Assembly (NCBI RefSeq): GCF_007565055.1
Contig: NC_044557.1
Coordinates: 80,921,019-80,985,018, forward strand
Direction: 5' to 3'
DNA from: Rhinopithecus roxellana
Taxonomy: Eukaryota; Chordata; Mammalia; Primates; Cercopithecidae
Length of the DNA: 64,000 bases
The first letter of the stretch is position 1. Each line of letters starts with the position of its first letter. Below, piece after piece: positions 1 through 11,769 of the stretch. The position numbers were made by a program, and so were the translations under genes. The notes below the pieces were generated by a model, which saw only the letters and a program-made list of their open reading frames with translations, did not search any database and was not told the origin of the DNA.

Positions 1-172
1 CTTAGGAGGCAGGAAGACTGCTATATTTTTCCCATTCCAACCGTTTCCTCAGCTACAGAAATGTTTTGCTTGTTTTGTATATTGGAGTTTTGCATAATGT
101 TTCGTTTGAAAATGGGTCTCACCAATTTTAAGAGGTGGAAAGCTAGTGACCCATCTCTTGTACGTTGTAGAT

Positions 173-394
173 CATGAATCAGCGAACTTTTCTGTAGAGG
201 ATCAGATAGTAAATACCATATTTTAGGCTTTGCCTGCTGTATGTTCTCTATCTCAGTTACTTGACCATTGTAAGTGAAAACAGCCATAAACAATATGTAA
301 AATAATGAGTGGGACTATATGCTAATAAAGCTTTATTCACAAAAACTGGTGGCCGACTAGATCTGGCCTGTAGGCCACAATTTGATGACCCTTG
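173..394 (-). mobile_element. Complete hAT-Charlie-type MITE with 8-bp target duplication
   Basis: This non-autonomous DNA-transposon fossil of about 222 bp ends with CA...TG-type inverted termini. The right end reads, in reverse complement, like the common hAT terminus CAGGGGT-GGCAAAC. It is flanked by a perfect 8-bp direct repeat TTGTAGAT (165-172 and 395-402), the target duplication length expected of hAT elements. The body matches the familiar mammalian repeat with 'ggccagatagtaaatatt' and 'aataaaactttatt' segments, here decayed. I cannot name the exact MER subfamily. It encodes nothing. Confidence 0.82.
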
Positions 395-402
395 TTGTAG
401 AT

Positions 403-1744
403 AATAAAAATGAGTTCTGGATATGTTTAAATGACTAACCCAAAGTCACTAACCAGGTGGTTAGTGACAGCTATGAGACCAGGATTCTTCTCACTACACT
501 GCTAATAGATTAGGAAAAACTTCACAAAATACCCTATCTTTGGAAAGGTAGTGGGTAATATCGGAAAAGGTTCAATTCCATAAGTATTTTGAATGCCTCT
601 CCTGTGGCTAGTGCTGCATTCTGCCACAATCCCAATCAATACCTTTGTTACCATAATTTGTATACCACTCTGCCTAAAAAACAATGCTTCAAGGTGAAAA
701 AGAAAATCTGTAATGTTCTTATGTGACGCGACTCATTAGTTTTGCCAGTGTTGTTCAGTGAAAGGATATATCACTTAATTGTTGGTTTTGATCACTCTAC
801 CTATAGCAAAATGACATCCAATGTGTTGCATGTAAAAATTTATTTGATCTCTGCAACTCAACAGTTATATTATGATGTGAACATTAAGCCTTAAGTATGC
901 TCTAGATAGAAATGACTTGCTCTCTGTATTCTCTTCCATCTTGATACAATTCTGTGTGCAATGTCAACATAGCAGAATATATCCCAGAACTAAGGAACTT
1001 TTCCTAACAAAAGGGAGTCTCCCCACCTGATTACCAAAGTCCCACTCCCTCAAGCTCAGCTCACAAGCAGCCTCTGCTCTCGGTGATGCTGCTCCCCACA
1101 CTCACCTCTGCAGCCTTTGTCTACACAAAGGGGAAGAGAAGCCTCTCAGAGCAAAAGTAATGCTGTTGTCAATTCTTCCTGAAACTCCTTCTTCCTCTCT
1201 GAATTCAATACTGTTTGGACCTTTCCCACATCATGAGTTTCAGTTTCTTGTAACACCCTCCTCCTTCACAGGTTAGTAAAAACCCAACTGGAAGGAGCAG
1301 TAAATCAACTCAGAGCATATGGGAAATACCACATACTCCTATAACTCAAAGAACATATGAGGCAACAAGGAACAGGAGAAACTAGAATTACCGTTATGTA
1401 CATCGATTCTTATGGCAGTCGTAATGAAAATGGAAAACAGTTTTAGCATAACATTCCAGTTACAGTCTCAAGATGGTCATGTTGTGGTTTTCCTTGACTA
1501 ATCTGCCCAGTCAACAAGAGAGACCTGAAAGTTGTTTTAGAAAATAATTATGGAGACTTAGAATTCAAACGTCCATAAAACACGCAGCAGAATTTTAAAA
1601 GAATTCAAAGGGACAGTTCTCACAAGTGTATTTATGCCACCTTAAGCCATGGAAAATAGACTACCTTTTCCTACCTCTCTACCCCAAAACCATAGCAAGG
1701 TATTTTCAAAAGATAATTGACCATTTACACTCCCTTTATTATTT
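403..1744. other. No recognisable feature
   Basis: AT-rich single-copy-looking DNA. No convincing ORF, repeat family or RNA gene was seen. Short ORFs here are of random length and lack any family resemblance. Confidence 0.5.
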
Positions 1745-1925
1745 AGAATAATGAGATCCTAAAGCTAGAAAGGATCTTAAAAATTAACCACTGAAATACC
1801 TTGATTTTTAATCATAAGGAAACTGAGGTACAGGATGATTAAAAAGTAGCTTCCTGGGATCTCAGAATTAATTGACAACTCTAGCGTAGCACCTGAGTTT
1901 TCTAATCCCCATTCAGAAGTTTTAT
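1745..1925 (+). repeat. Ancient mammalian-wide SINE-like repeat (decayed)
   Basis: The segment keeps the pattern 'aaggatcttaaaaatt...aaggaaactgaggtac', which resembles a widespread mammalian repeat containing a 'gaggaaactgaggccca' core shared with MIR-like sequences. It is strongly diverged, so the family is not assigned. Confidence 0.4.
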
Positions 1926-3019
1926 CTGCTAGTCCATGAGGTCTCTTTCATTACAATCACATTGACCACCATTATCATCTTAAAAAGAATATATTTTTAA
2001 GTATCTTTTGCTGAAATACTCTCCATGTTTTCTCATGAATCATTGATTGGCAGCATAAAAACTTTGTGGAAACTCCTCAAGATTACTCAAGGAGTTTATA
2101 GTAAAGGCAGGAAATACGTTATGTGGGCTTTTGTTTTTTTTCATCTTTGTTTTTTCTCTGTTTTTAATTTTCTATCCACATCTTAGGCCAAGCAATCGAC
2201 CCTTCTGAATGAAGTCTTCTCTGGTTTTCATGAATTGGTTTGTGTTTAGCTCATAACTATAACCAAAGGTAAATCGCCATAGCTTTCCCTTGCTGGTCTT
2301 TCCAGTCCACACCAGCATATTGGCATCAGCTCTCACACACAGGAAGCTCTGCTTTTTTTAATGTCCTCTTCGGAGAAGGGCTTCTTAAAAATTCTGTTTC
2401 CCATGGAGCCTAATTAGAAGTTCTTCATTATCACATTTCCACATTCTCTGTCCTTAGCTATAGCTCTTGGTTAGCACCTAGTTAGTGCCTCATTACTTCT
2501 CTCTGTCCACCTTTCCTTCTCTCTGCAGTTTTCAGAAAAAAAAAAAAAAAAAAAAAAAAAATTCTCACAGAAAACACTGAATAGTCCAATCGGGCAGCCA
2601 GAGACATGTATAGCTGGGAGGATTATTATCTAAATCAGAGTTCCATTTCAACTGGACTAGTATCAGAGGACTTCTTCACTCCCTAGAAACTGAAGATACT
2701 AAATTATTAATCTCCATCTTCTGCCTCCTTCCAGCCCCACAGACACAATCCATTGTATTTGATTTTTGAGTTGTGTGTTTAATAAAGCATAAAACCTACA
2801 GGGCCTCTTCAACTATCAAACCCTTTCAAAATAATAAAAATAATAATAAAAGATGCTTTCAGAGAGAAATTGAGTCACACTAAGAAGTGAATTAATCGCA
2901 AAAGATGTTGTTGAGAGAGTGGATATAGCTAGAGCAATAGAATTAACGTGAGCAACGTTGATAAAATTACCGTAAAAACATTCAGGGCTTGTTGTGTCAA
3001 TGGTACTCTCTTCACACAA
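1926..3019. other. No recognised gene; includes a poly(A) run
   Basis: The only distinctive element is an uninterrupted A26 run at 2536-2561. No SINE body could be recognised directly upstream of it. The sequence from about 2820 may be an unrecognised 5' extension of the following L1M fragment. Confidence 0.45.
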
Positions 3020-3705
3020 AGTACTGGTAAGAATGTGGAGTAACTAAACTCTCATACTCTGATGGTAGAAAGGAAAAACAGCAAAGAAACTCTACAAAAC
3101 GGTTTAGAAGTTTCTTATACACTCAAACATGCCACTTACCATAAAAACCAGAAACACCACTCTAGATATTTATATAAGTGAAATGAAAACTTACGATCAC
3201 ACACAAACATGTTCATAAATGTTCATAGCAGTTTTTATTCATAATGGCCACAAGCTGGAAAAAAACAAATGCCTTTCTAGTAGTGAATGGATAAACAAAC
3301 CATGTGACACCTACACAATGGAATACTACTCAGTAATAAAAAGGAACAAACTAGCCATACATGCTACGACATGGGTGAGTCTCAAACACATTGCGCTAAG
3401 TAAAAGTAGTCAATCTTAAATGGCTATATGCTGTATAACTCCATTTATGTGACATTCAGGAAAAGACAAAAGCATAGGGACAGAGAACAGATCAGTGGTT
3501 ACCTGGAGGTGGGTGTCAGAGGAGGGGATAACTAATAAAGAAACACAGAAGAATTAGGAGGAGCAGGTAGGTGATGGAATTATTCTGTTTCTTCATGTGG
3601 TAGTGTCTACATGACACACATTTGCCCAAACTCCTAAGAGATGTATGCTTAAAAGGGGTGAATTTTACTGTATTTAAGTTGCACCTTAAAAAACAAAAGT
3701 GCTGC
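3020..3705 (+). mobile_element. L1M 3' end fragment
   Basis: The fragment covers the end of old-L1 ORF2 and its 3' UTR. The sequence around 3219-3420 encodes, in decayed form, the typical L1 C-terminal stretch (tracts like 'CDTYTMEYYSVIKR' are visible), followed by the usual 'gggacagagaacagatcagtgg' and 'acttaaaaggggtg' style 3' UTR. It is 5' truncated and has no intact ORF. Confidence 0.8.
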
Positions 3706-3917
3706 CTTTGGCACAAATAAAAACATTGTCTCTGCCCTCAAACATTAAAAAATTATTTTGAGGAGACCGGAAATTTTTCTAAAAGGATAGACAAAGATGT
3801 TTTGCAAGCTATACTATTCCCAAATAGATGGCAGACCAGTAATACATCATCTTCTGGGGACCTCATTTTAATATCTTATAGAAGTTAGAAGTTTTACTTT
3901 CAGTACAAGTTAACAAA

Positions 3918-3949
<32 letters not shown>

Positions 3950-3972
3950 ATATATATGTATATGTATATATC
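3918..3972. repeat. (TA)n(TG)n(TA)n microsatellite
   Basis: A compound dinucleotide tract in which about ten TG units are flanked by TA/TATG blocks. It is likely length-polymorphic. Confidence 0.95.
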
Positions 3973-4055
3973 AGGTGGCCCACCAAGGTTTGGGGCCACA
4001 GGTGGTCACTGTTGCATAAACCCACTGCAGAAGAGCTCAGGAGCAAGGCAGGAGG

Positions 4056-4262
4056 CACAATAACTGTGGCTAATATTTAGTGAGCTGCTAACATATGCCA
4101 GACACTGCTCTATGAGCTTTACTTGTCTTATCTCAGTTAATTCCCTCTACAATGCTGTGAGGTAGGTATTATTCACTGCCATTTTTGCAGATAAGGAAAC
4201 AGGCCCAGAGAGGTAAGATGAGAGCCTTGGGTCATACTGCAAGCAGTGGAACTGGGATCACC
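4056..4262 (+). mobile_element. MIR SINE
   Basis: The tRNA-derived mammalian-wide SINE core is readable in order: 'gctaatatttagtgagc', 'gccagacactgctct', 'gaggtaggtattatt', 'aggaaacaggcccagagagg' and 'tggaactgggatcac'. Divergence fits an ancient, immobile copy. Confidence 0.88.
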
Positions 4263-4689
4263 ACGGGTTGGGCTGTTTGAAGGAAAGGGATTTGCACTGG
4301 GTTTTCACAATGATACAACGGAAGGCATAAGGAAGTCACATTAAGCAGGAAAGGTGTGATTGAGAATCAAAGGTGTGTCCACACAGGGGATCCCAGGGAA
4401 TGTGAGTAATCCAGCTTCTCGGGAGCAAGAGACTTTCTTTAAGAAAACAATGGGAAAAAAAATTAGCCAATTAGGGAAAGAGCAGTTTGTAGAGAACACT
4501 GAATAGCAGACTGATAAATTTCCTTGACCATACCCCATTAGAGGTACCTGGAAAAAAGAGCAGCCAGTCTGGATCAACTTGATTTGAAGATGAGGATGAC
4601 ATAATCCCTTTGGAAGACAAACCAGGAAGTGGTATCAGGACTGCTTCCTAGGCTCCCTGGTAATGGGGAGACATCATCGCGCTGTAATA
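4263..4689. other. No recognisable feature
   Basis: Non-repetitive-looking interval between two MIR copies; nothing supportable was seen. Confidence 0.45.
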
Positions 4690-4865
4690 GGTGCTCACCA
4701 TGATTTATCTCACTTAATGTCCATCCCCACTCTCTGGAGCAGGCACTATTATCCCCATTTTCCAGATGAGATGATTGAGGCTGATAGAGGGTAAATGATT
4801 TTTATTAAAGTCCCACTTCTGGGAGAAGGTAGATCTGAGGCTGAAGCCCAAGTGCACATGACATT
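4690..4865 (+). mobile_element. MIR SINE fragment
   Basis: The MIR core is visible: 'aggcactattatccccattttccagatgag' split by substitutions, then 'gaggctgatagagggtaaatga' and a decayed 3' part. It has the same orientation as the MIR about 430 bp upstream. Confidence 0.8.
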
Positions 4866-5329
4866 TCTTTACAGAAGCCTGGTTGAAACCTCTTGAAAGT
4901 GATGCAACCCACTAGAGGTACACATGATAGAGCATTTAAGTAATGTTTCGTAAAACAAAAGAAAGAATCTTAATAGATAAATAATATGACAGAAGAATTG
5001 GCAGGACTGCATGACTAGCTGGATATGAAAGAAAGGCAAAATCAAAGGGACTGGGGAAATAAGGGTCTCAGAAAGAAACAGGGACTGGAATGCCACACAA
5101 ATAAACTTGTACATTTGTGGGAACTCATGAACACATTATCCAGGTACTGAATCTCTATTGATTTTACAAACATGGAAAGACCTCACTCACCTGTGTATCC
5201 AGTGTTCATCTCCTTCTCTTTGCCATCCTAGCACTTTTTTGACTCCCTAAACAAGAAGACTAAGGGAAAGCAAGTATCCAATTAAGGCAAACTTGCCCAT
5301 CTAAAGAATGATGTGCAGAGGGAGTGTAT
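4866..5329. other. No recognisable feature
   Basis: No repeat or gene could be supported. Confidence 0.45.
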
Positions 5330-5363
5330 TAGTCTGTTCTCACACTGCTAATAAGACACACCT

Positions 5364-5577
5364 GGCAGGGTGTGGTGGCTCACACCTGTAATCCCAGAAC
5401 TTTGGGAGGCCAAGGCAGGTGGATCTCGAGGTCAGGAGATCGAGATCATCCTGTAGTCCCAGCTACTCAGGAGACTGAGGCAGGAGAATCACTTGAACTC
5501 AGGAGGCGGAGGTTGCAGTGAGCCAAGATCATGCCACTGCACTCCAGCCTGGGTGACAGAGCAAGATTCCATTAAAA
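5364..5577 (+). mobile_element. Alu with internal deletion, nested in an LTR
   Basis: Both arms of an Alu are present, but the sequence jumps from the left-arm 'gagatcatcctg' to the right-arm 'tagtcccagctactc'. The end of the left arm, the middle A-rich linker and the start of the right arm are therefore missing (about 70-80 bp). A shared CCTG at the junction suggests a microhomology deletion. Confidence 0.92.
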
Positions 5578-5672
5578 AAAGAGAGAAGAGAAGAGAAGAG
5601 AAGAGAAGAGAAGAGAAGAGAAGAGAAGAGAAGAGAAGAGAAGAGAAAAAAGAAAAAAGAGAAAAGAAAAGA
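5578..5672. repeat. (AAGAG)n pentanucleotide microsatellite from an Alu tail
   Basis: About a dozen uninterrupted AAGAG units follow the Alu and grade into AAAAAG-type units. The tract is pure purine on the plus strand. It keeps both strands open in some frames, which produces spurious ORFs through 5489-5906. Confidence 0.97.
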
Positions 5673-5965
5673 GGTTTAATATACTCACAGTTCCACATGG
5701 CTGGGGATGCCTCACAATCATGGCAGAAGGCAAAGGAGGGGCAAAAGCACATCTTACATGGCAGCAGGCAAGGGGGCCTATGTGTGGGAACTCCCATTTA
5801 TAAAACTATCAGATCTCATGAGACTTATTCACCACCACGAGAACAGTATGGGGGAACTGCCCCCATGATTCAATTAACTCTATCTGGCCCTGCTCTTGAC
5901 AAGTGAGGATTATTACAATTCAAGGTGAGATTTGGGTGGGGACACAATCAAACCATATTAGGGAG

Positions 5966-6600
5966 AGACTGTGTAAGACCAAATCTGCTCCAAGTGCTCA
6001 GATCCAAGCTTCCTAGACTAGAGAGGGTTAGCTTTCACCACTGTTTAGAGGTCCCAAATTTTCCCCAACTCCAGAAACTTAACAACAGAGCCCATTGTGA
6101 ATAAGTTTAATAAAGAAACACCCTTGGAAGTTATTAAAATACTAGAGAAAAGAAAAATATTCAGAAATAACAATATGTGCCTTTTCATCCTTTAACTTGA
6201 ATCACCCATTTATTCAACAATAACCTACTGGACACACACTATGGACAAAGTGCTATACTTGTGTTAGCAACATAAAAAAAAAGTTTACCTCCAAAAAAGA
6301 AAAAATTATAAGAAATTTGCCATTCTTGTTCTCACACAGAACATAATTTGATTGTCAAAAAGGATTATAAATATAACTTTTGAATTAAATCTAGAATTCT
6401 TCTAGCACTTCCCTTCTATTAGAGACCAGTTTGTTAATAATGATAACTGAGCATCTAATTTTATTCCCAGTGTTCCTGCATTTTGCTAAGAATATTTGTG
6501 GCTAGTTTTGTTTCCTCCTTACTCTTGAAGAGTTGGAAAATAAATGCCACCATGACAACACATTTGGGGACCATAACAGTGCATCCTGCTGATCTCCTGC
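5966..6600. other. No recognisable feature
   Basis: AT-rich interval; no repeat family or gene recognised. Confidence 0.45.
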
Positions 6601-7014
6601 TGTGGGGAATATAATTTACTGACTGGTGCCAGCAGCTGTTCTCATAATCCACCACCACATTCATGCTGAGGCCACACTTCCCGCAGGCTACTCCCAGTCA
6701 GTGGCGGAGCCCAGCAAAGATACTGGCACAGACCCCGTGCTGGGAAATGCAGGACTCTGCTACAGATCTTGGTTCAAGGGCTCTCTGTCAGCATGGGCGC
6801 AAATTTTCTTAGAACTGGCTGCAGCATGGGACTCTTTCTTTGATCCCATCCTCTTTCCCTCTCTCCTCAGGGGTCAGACCTGCCTCATGCTTTGAAGGCT
6901 GTCCCCACCTTCTCCATCTCCCTGCCCCGCTCCCCTACTGGGCACTTCCCCAATACATCTCTTGGATGTCTAATCCTGCCTTGATGTCTACTTCTCATAG
7001 GATTCAAATAAGCA
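6601..7014 (+). mobile_element. LTR-like element, family not assigned
   Basis: This GC-richer block starts with 'tgtggggaatata'. It ends in a pattern typical of retroviral-type LTR 3' ends: a C/T-rich stretch, a degenerate polyadenylation signal 'ccaatacatctcttgg', 'taatcctgccttg' and a terminal 'aagcaca'. No matching 5-bp flanks could be shown. It could be an ERVL- or ERV1-type solo LTR fragment. Confidence 0.4.
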
Positions 7015-7224
7015 CAATACGCACAAGCAATAAAGATTTTCACATTTGCCTTCTACAGTACGTGCTCCCTCATTAATAGTACCAAAAGGTATGTCTTAAA
7101 AAGTACCTGCGTGGGAAGAGGGAGAGGATCAGAAAAAATAACTATTGAGTACTATGCTTATTAACTAGGTGATGAAATAATCTGTACACCAAACCCCGCT
7201 GACACACAGTTTACCTATGTAGCA
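6950..7224 (+). repeat. Local direct duplication, copy A
   Basis: The segment comprises the last ~65 bp of the LTR-like element, unique sequence and an L1 3' end. The same order recurs at 9087-9362 at roughly 90-92% identity by eye. Because the copied unit spans the junction between unrelated elements, the two copies cannot be independent insertions. Confidence 0.9.
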
Positions 7225-7275
7225 GGCCTGCACACCCACCCCTGAACCTAAAATAAAAGTTATAATTAAAAAATT
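7085..7275 (+). mobile_element. L1 3' UTR end (L1PB/L1MA-like)
   Basis: The short L1 3' terminal piece reads 'ggatcagaaaaaataact', 'gtgatgaaataatctgtac', 'cccctgaacctaaaataaaag' and an A-rich end. This matches an old primate/eutherian L1 3' UTR. The element is heavily 5' truncated. Confidence 0.7.
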
Positions 7276-7464
7276 TTGTTTTAATTTAAGTTTTTTAAAA
7301 GTACCCCATTCATAGCAACTTGCTCTTTTGTTGCTTTTATCAGTATATGTGAGATAGTTTCAACATGCATACTTTGTCTTTGGTACTACAAAGTAAGAAC
7401 TTTTTTCTTCAGTTCATTAAGAGAAAATCACCTTATTCCTCAGGACCTGGCCCAACGCAGAGTT

Positions 7465-7725
7465 TAAGGACACTGTAGTGTAGTGGGTAGCCATGGAATG
7501 AGACCTCATGTTCTCCCATCCTGGGATGCCTCTTAATAATTATGTGGCCTCAAACAAGCCATTTAACCCCCCTGGACCTGTTTCCTCTAAAATATGGAGA
7601 TACTAGTATCCTCCTTGCTAACTTCAAAAAACTGTTTTAAGAATCAAATGAGTTAGTTATGTGAAAGCGACTTGAAAACTAGAGTGCCATACAAAAGTGA
7701 GATATTATAATGATTGTCTTCTAAA
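7465..7725 (-). mobile_element. MIR SINE
   Basis: Reverse-complement MIR: 'tatgtggcctcaaacaagcc', 'cctgtttcctctaaaatatgg', 'gaatcaaatgagtta' and 'gtgaaagcgacttgaaaact' occur in the expected order. Confidence 0.82.
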
Positions 7726-9086
7726 TAATAAATGTGATTGACCTACTTTACTCACATTTCCTAGGGGATGAGGACTGGCTATAACGAAGTAATTTCACAT
7801 CAAAATATATACATCTCAGTAGTAGGATGGGAAAAGTGAAAAAAAACTGTGGAAACATCGAAGATCAAGTTATGTAAGCCAATCTTAAGACATCCAAGTA
7901 AGTTACAAAATTATAAACCCAGAGCGCTACTGAAATTACCTTACCTCCTACAGACTAGAGTAAATGTAAGATGCTGGCTTAAGTGGAAAGAAAAAAAACC
8001 TTCAAGTTTAAGGTAATTTCCAAACCGCAGTGATCTGGATGAACCTTAGAACCAAATATAAGCGTTCCAATCTGCTTGAGTTTAGGTAGTAATAATAAAT
8101 CTCACCACACCAGCAACTTGAGGTTTTCCTTGGTTTGATTATAAATCACTTTTCATATGAATAAAAGAAGAAAAACATTCTCAAGGGTCTATGGGTACAT
8201 GCGAATATATGTCATTTTCTTTTCTGATATTATGATTGAATTCAGGTGTCTCTCTATGACAATGAACTTGGTGTAAAAGTTTGTGAAACAGCACAAACCT
8301 ACAGGGCTATAGGCTAATCGCAGGCATGAATATAAACCATTACAAACTTGATAGAAGTAAAACCTATGAGAAATTTCTTTGTGATGCTCTTAATCCTGAA
8401 ACCAACAGCTTCCACTGAAATTATGAGTCCCAATTTAAAAACTTGGGAAAAATTCTCCTTTTCCTGGTTAATTGCAAAATAAACAGATGTCCTCGAGGAG
8501 AAGGTGGCTCCTTTGTTGACTGCCTTAAAATGAAGGTAATATTTGAGTGGTGCTTGGGACTGTATTAAACTAACTATGCCCTTCTTCCAGTGTTTGCTTT
8601 GGGTTTCCTATTTCATGACCAATGTTAAGTCTCTATATAAGAAGCCTGTGAAGTATATACTCATACTCATCCATTACATGGAGATACCATGCAAAGTTGT
8701 TGGATATGAGAAGAAAAAACCAACTTCTTTTTGTTACTACTTCCCCCAACAAAGGGAATACTTGTAACCCAACAAAACAACGGTGGGCTGTCTCACTCAC
8801 TGTCTGGATAGAGGCGACTCTGCACCAAAGCAAAACTGAAACTCTTGCTCCATCCACAACTCTTAGGACAGATTTGAGAAAATCGGGAGACAAAGTCAGC
8901 CCAGTTCCTTGAGGCAGCATAGGGTTAGGTTGATGGATTGGTAATAGCTGAAGTTCATCTGAAGGGATGTGGCAGTTACTATGTAATTGATAGTAATCTG
9001 ATCAGTCCTTACAAAGTGCCCTCAAACATATCTGTCCTACCACGATAAAACCCCCCTCAAATGTACTCCACCCAAGCACCAGAAAA
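7726..9086. other. No recognisable feature
   Basis: The interval lies between the two copies of the local duplication. It may hold decayed LTR material around 8540-8900 (a 'ctatataagaagcc' TATA-like string occurs), but I could not support a family. No gene was recognised. Confidence 0.45.
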
Positions 9087-9362
9087 CCAATACATCTCTT
9101 GGATGTCTAATCCTGCCTTGCGGTCTGATTCTCAGAGAATTCAAATAAGCACAACACGCACAAGCAATAAAGATTTTCACGTTTGCCTTCTACAGTACGT
9201 GCTTCCTCATTAATACTACCAAAAGGTATGTCTTTTTAAAAGTACCTGAGTGGGAGGAGGGAGAGGATCAGAAAAAATAACTATTGGGTACTGTGCTTAT
9301 TACTTGGGTGATGAAATAATCTGTACACCAAACCCCCATGACACACAGCTTACCTATGGGGC
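9087..9362 (+). repeat. Local direct duplication, copy B
   Basis: This is the copy of 6950-7224, offset by about 2,137 bp. It begins at 'ccaatacatctcttgg' and ends within the L1 3' end at 'cttacctatg'. Flanks on either side do not match those of copy A. Confidence 0.9.
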
Positions 9363-9895
9363 ATATAAAAGGAAGACTGAAGACAAAAGAACTGAGGAGG
9401 TTGGGAATTTTTACTTATAGAAGTCCTGGAACAAGAACAAAAAGAGGTCTGAGGGTGATTACAAGGTCACATTGCTTCATTCCAAATGTCTTCTTCAAGG
9501 GAGAATCAGCTTTCATCAGCTTCTCCAGGCTTCTATGTCCCAGATTACCCCCATGTGTCCATCCAAACAGAGCTTCTAAATAAATACAAATGCATTCTTC
9601 TTAGTGGGGTTGCACTTTCATATTAAACACTATGAACTTGCTTATGTGCATGCAAATAAAATGTCATGCTCATCAGGGGAGCATACTTTGGCATCAAGTA
9701 GTATATGGTAAATGGCACATATTCTGATTGAGGGAAAACATCTCTATTCCTGAGGAGAGTCAATTTGGCTGGATCTGCTTATGATTGAATTGACTCTGTC
9801 ACAGACACCCCCGGCAGAGACAACCTTATCCTTTCACATACAATGACACTCAGCCCCTTCTATACTACCAAAGTCAGCACTGCTTGCTTCTTTAT
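9363..9895. other. No recognisable feature
   Basis: Nothing supportable. An 81-residue open frame at 9338-9583 has no family resemblance. Confidence 0.45.
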
Positions 9896-10360
9896 CCATT
9901 CATTCATTCATCAAATACATTCTGAGCACCTACTATGTACCAGGAGCTATTCTAGGTACAAGGTCATCAAAATGAAATACCGTTCCTGAGATTATAAGTC
10001 TGGTTAGAATTTTACAATATATGCGAAGAAGCAACTGAAAGCAAAAGTACCTACAGCGCACAGAAATGTAAATAGTACAGAACTTGCCAAACAGTAGGAG
10101 CTCAATAAATGTTAGGTGAATAAGAATTTGAATAATTATTAATAGAGGGCCATGCAGAGTGCTAGAGTATAGAGAGCTCAGAATTATTCCTAGTGCATAA
10201 AAACACAGTAAGTATTTAGAGACAGAACAAATGAAATAATAAATACTATAAGCACATAGAATAATGGTTACCTAACACAAGCAATGGCTTCACCATGAAG
10301 GTGACATTTAAGCTAGATTAATAAGATACCGAAGAAAATTCTAGGCAGGGAGAGTAATAG
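9896..10360 (-). mobile_element. L2 3' end fragment
   Basis: In reverse orientation the L2 terminus is readable as 'cattcattcattcatcaaata', 'gagcacctactatgtacc' and, further in, 'gaaggtgacatttaagct'. Strongly diverged. Confidence 0.7.
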
Positions 10361-11390
10361 TTAATTGGCGAGTTGACTATGTAACAAGTCATATGAGCTG
10401 AAGTATTAACCTCAGAATATGGCTGCACTTACTTCATGCTGCCTGACTTATATTGATTGCTCAATGCTCTGAAACATGACCATGTAGCTAGTTTCATTGA
10501 AGACAACAAGAAGATTCAAGCCTGCACCTTCAGGAAAGGGTGATAATCAATAAGTCTGTGACATTGTCCTTATAGCAAACGCTGATTTGTTAGTGCTAAA
10601 ATGCAGGGTATGTAAAAAAAAAAAAGAAAAAAAGTAGAAGACATGGACAATTAAAAGCAAGAAAAAACTAAAGAAGGGTCCTTGTCTTGTGTGGTTTACA
10701 AACAGAAAAAATAAAGACACCACTATTGAGGCAAAATATTTAACAATACAAAATCAGTTACATCACTTCAAATAATTCAGTTCAAGAATATTGTCCCTCA
10801 AGAAAACACTATAAAAAACAAAGCTAGTTTTACTAAAATAAGTGCTCAGATTTCAAAGAGAATATTTAACTTGGTATAGAAACAAGGCTGTAGAACCAGA
10901 TAATTATTTGGATTCTGTAGGATGACTGTCATAAGAAAGGGATGTGCAATATATAATCAAGGGCGGATTCTCAGAGCAAATGACTTTTAGACTGCAATGT
11001 GACAACTATATTTGCCGTGGGTTTGTCCCTAAGCATATAATAAATCCAAATGAAAAAATGCAATTCATCTTAATAAAATTTGCTTTACAAACAACCATTC
11101 AGGTAAGTATTAATTATCCCACAAAATGAAACTTGTTGTTTCATTTTTGGGTAAAATAACATTTCTCAATAGTTTTTGCAACTGAAAAATGTGACATATT
11201 GACATGTTAAAGAAGCTCCTAGGTCACATGACTATCCACTCCTCTGTAACATCCTTTCTTTACAATAACCCAGTCTCTGACAAATTTATTGATGAAATGG
11301 AGAATCAAGCTACAATAATACAAAAACAATAATCTGTTTGTCTTAATTGAAAAGAAAACATGCTACCACTGAAAGATATATATATATAAA
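10361..11390. other. No recognisable feature
   Basis: AT-rich DNA. It contains a short A-rich patch (about 10614-10635) and an (AT)n patch (about 11376-11388). No gene or family recognised. Confidence 0.45.
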
Positions 11391-11395
11391 GATGG

Positions 11396-11769
11396 TGATA
11401 TGGTTTGGCTGTGTCCCAAATCTCATCTTAAATTGCAGTCCCCATAATCCCCACATGTTGTAAGAGGGACTGGTGGGAGATAATCGAATCATGGGGGCAG
11501 TTACCCTCATGCTGTTCTTGTGATAGTGAGTGAGTTCTCATGAGATGATAGTTTTATAAGGGGCTTTTTCCCCCTTCACTCAGCACTTCTCCTTCCTGCT
11601 GCCATGTGAAGAAGGATGAAGAATATATTTGCCTCCCCTTCTGCCATGATTGTAAGTTTCCTGAGGCCACCCCAGCCCTGCAGAACTGTGAGTCAATTAA
11701 ACTTCTTTTCTTTATAAATTAATCAGTCTCAGGCAGTCCTTTATAGCAGCATGAGAATGGACTAACACA
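11396..11769 (+). repeat. 5' LTR of MaLR provirus
   Basis: The LTR begins 'tgatatggtttggctgtgtc' and ends 'atggactaacaca'. The 'tgagtcaattaaact' polyadenylation region and the 'tttataaattaatcagtctc' R/U5-like end match the MST/THE1 LTR family. Confidence 0.92.

Larger units (their letters stand above)
5335..5960 (-). mobile_element. THE1/MST-type MaLR solo LTR, interrupted by an Alu
   Basis: An ERVL-MaLR long terminal repeat in reverse orientation. It begins with 'tgtattagtctgttctcac' at the left, and its remainder resumes at about 5673 with 'ggtttaatatactcacag' and runs to 'aaaccatatta'. A perfect 5-bp target duplication GGGAG lies on both sides (5330-5334 and 5961-5965), the length expected for MaLR integration. 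No internal region is present, so this is a solo LTR left by LTR-LTR recombination. An Alu plus its expanded tail sits inside. Confidence 0.9.

Noticed and set aside
2536..2561. Poly(A) run as the tail of a processed pseudogene
   Set aside because: No gene-like sequence or target duplication is visible upstream; the same holds for the runs at 32195-32217 and 63896-63919.
5489..5906. 137- and 102-codon open frames
   Set aside because: They cross an Alu, an (AAGAG)n repeat and an LTR; pentamers without stop codons explain the openness.
8630..8900. Possible promoter or LTR (CTATATAAGAAGCC string)
   Set aside because: A single TATA-like string in AT-rich DNA is weak; no LTR termini or family match could be shown.
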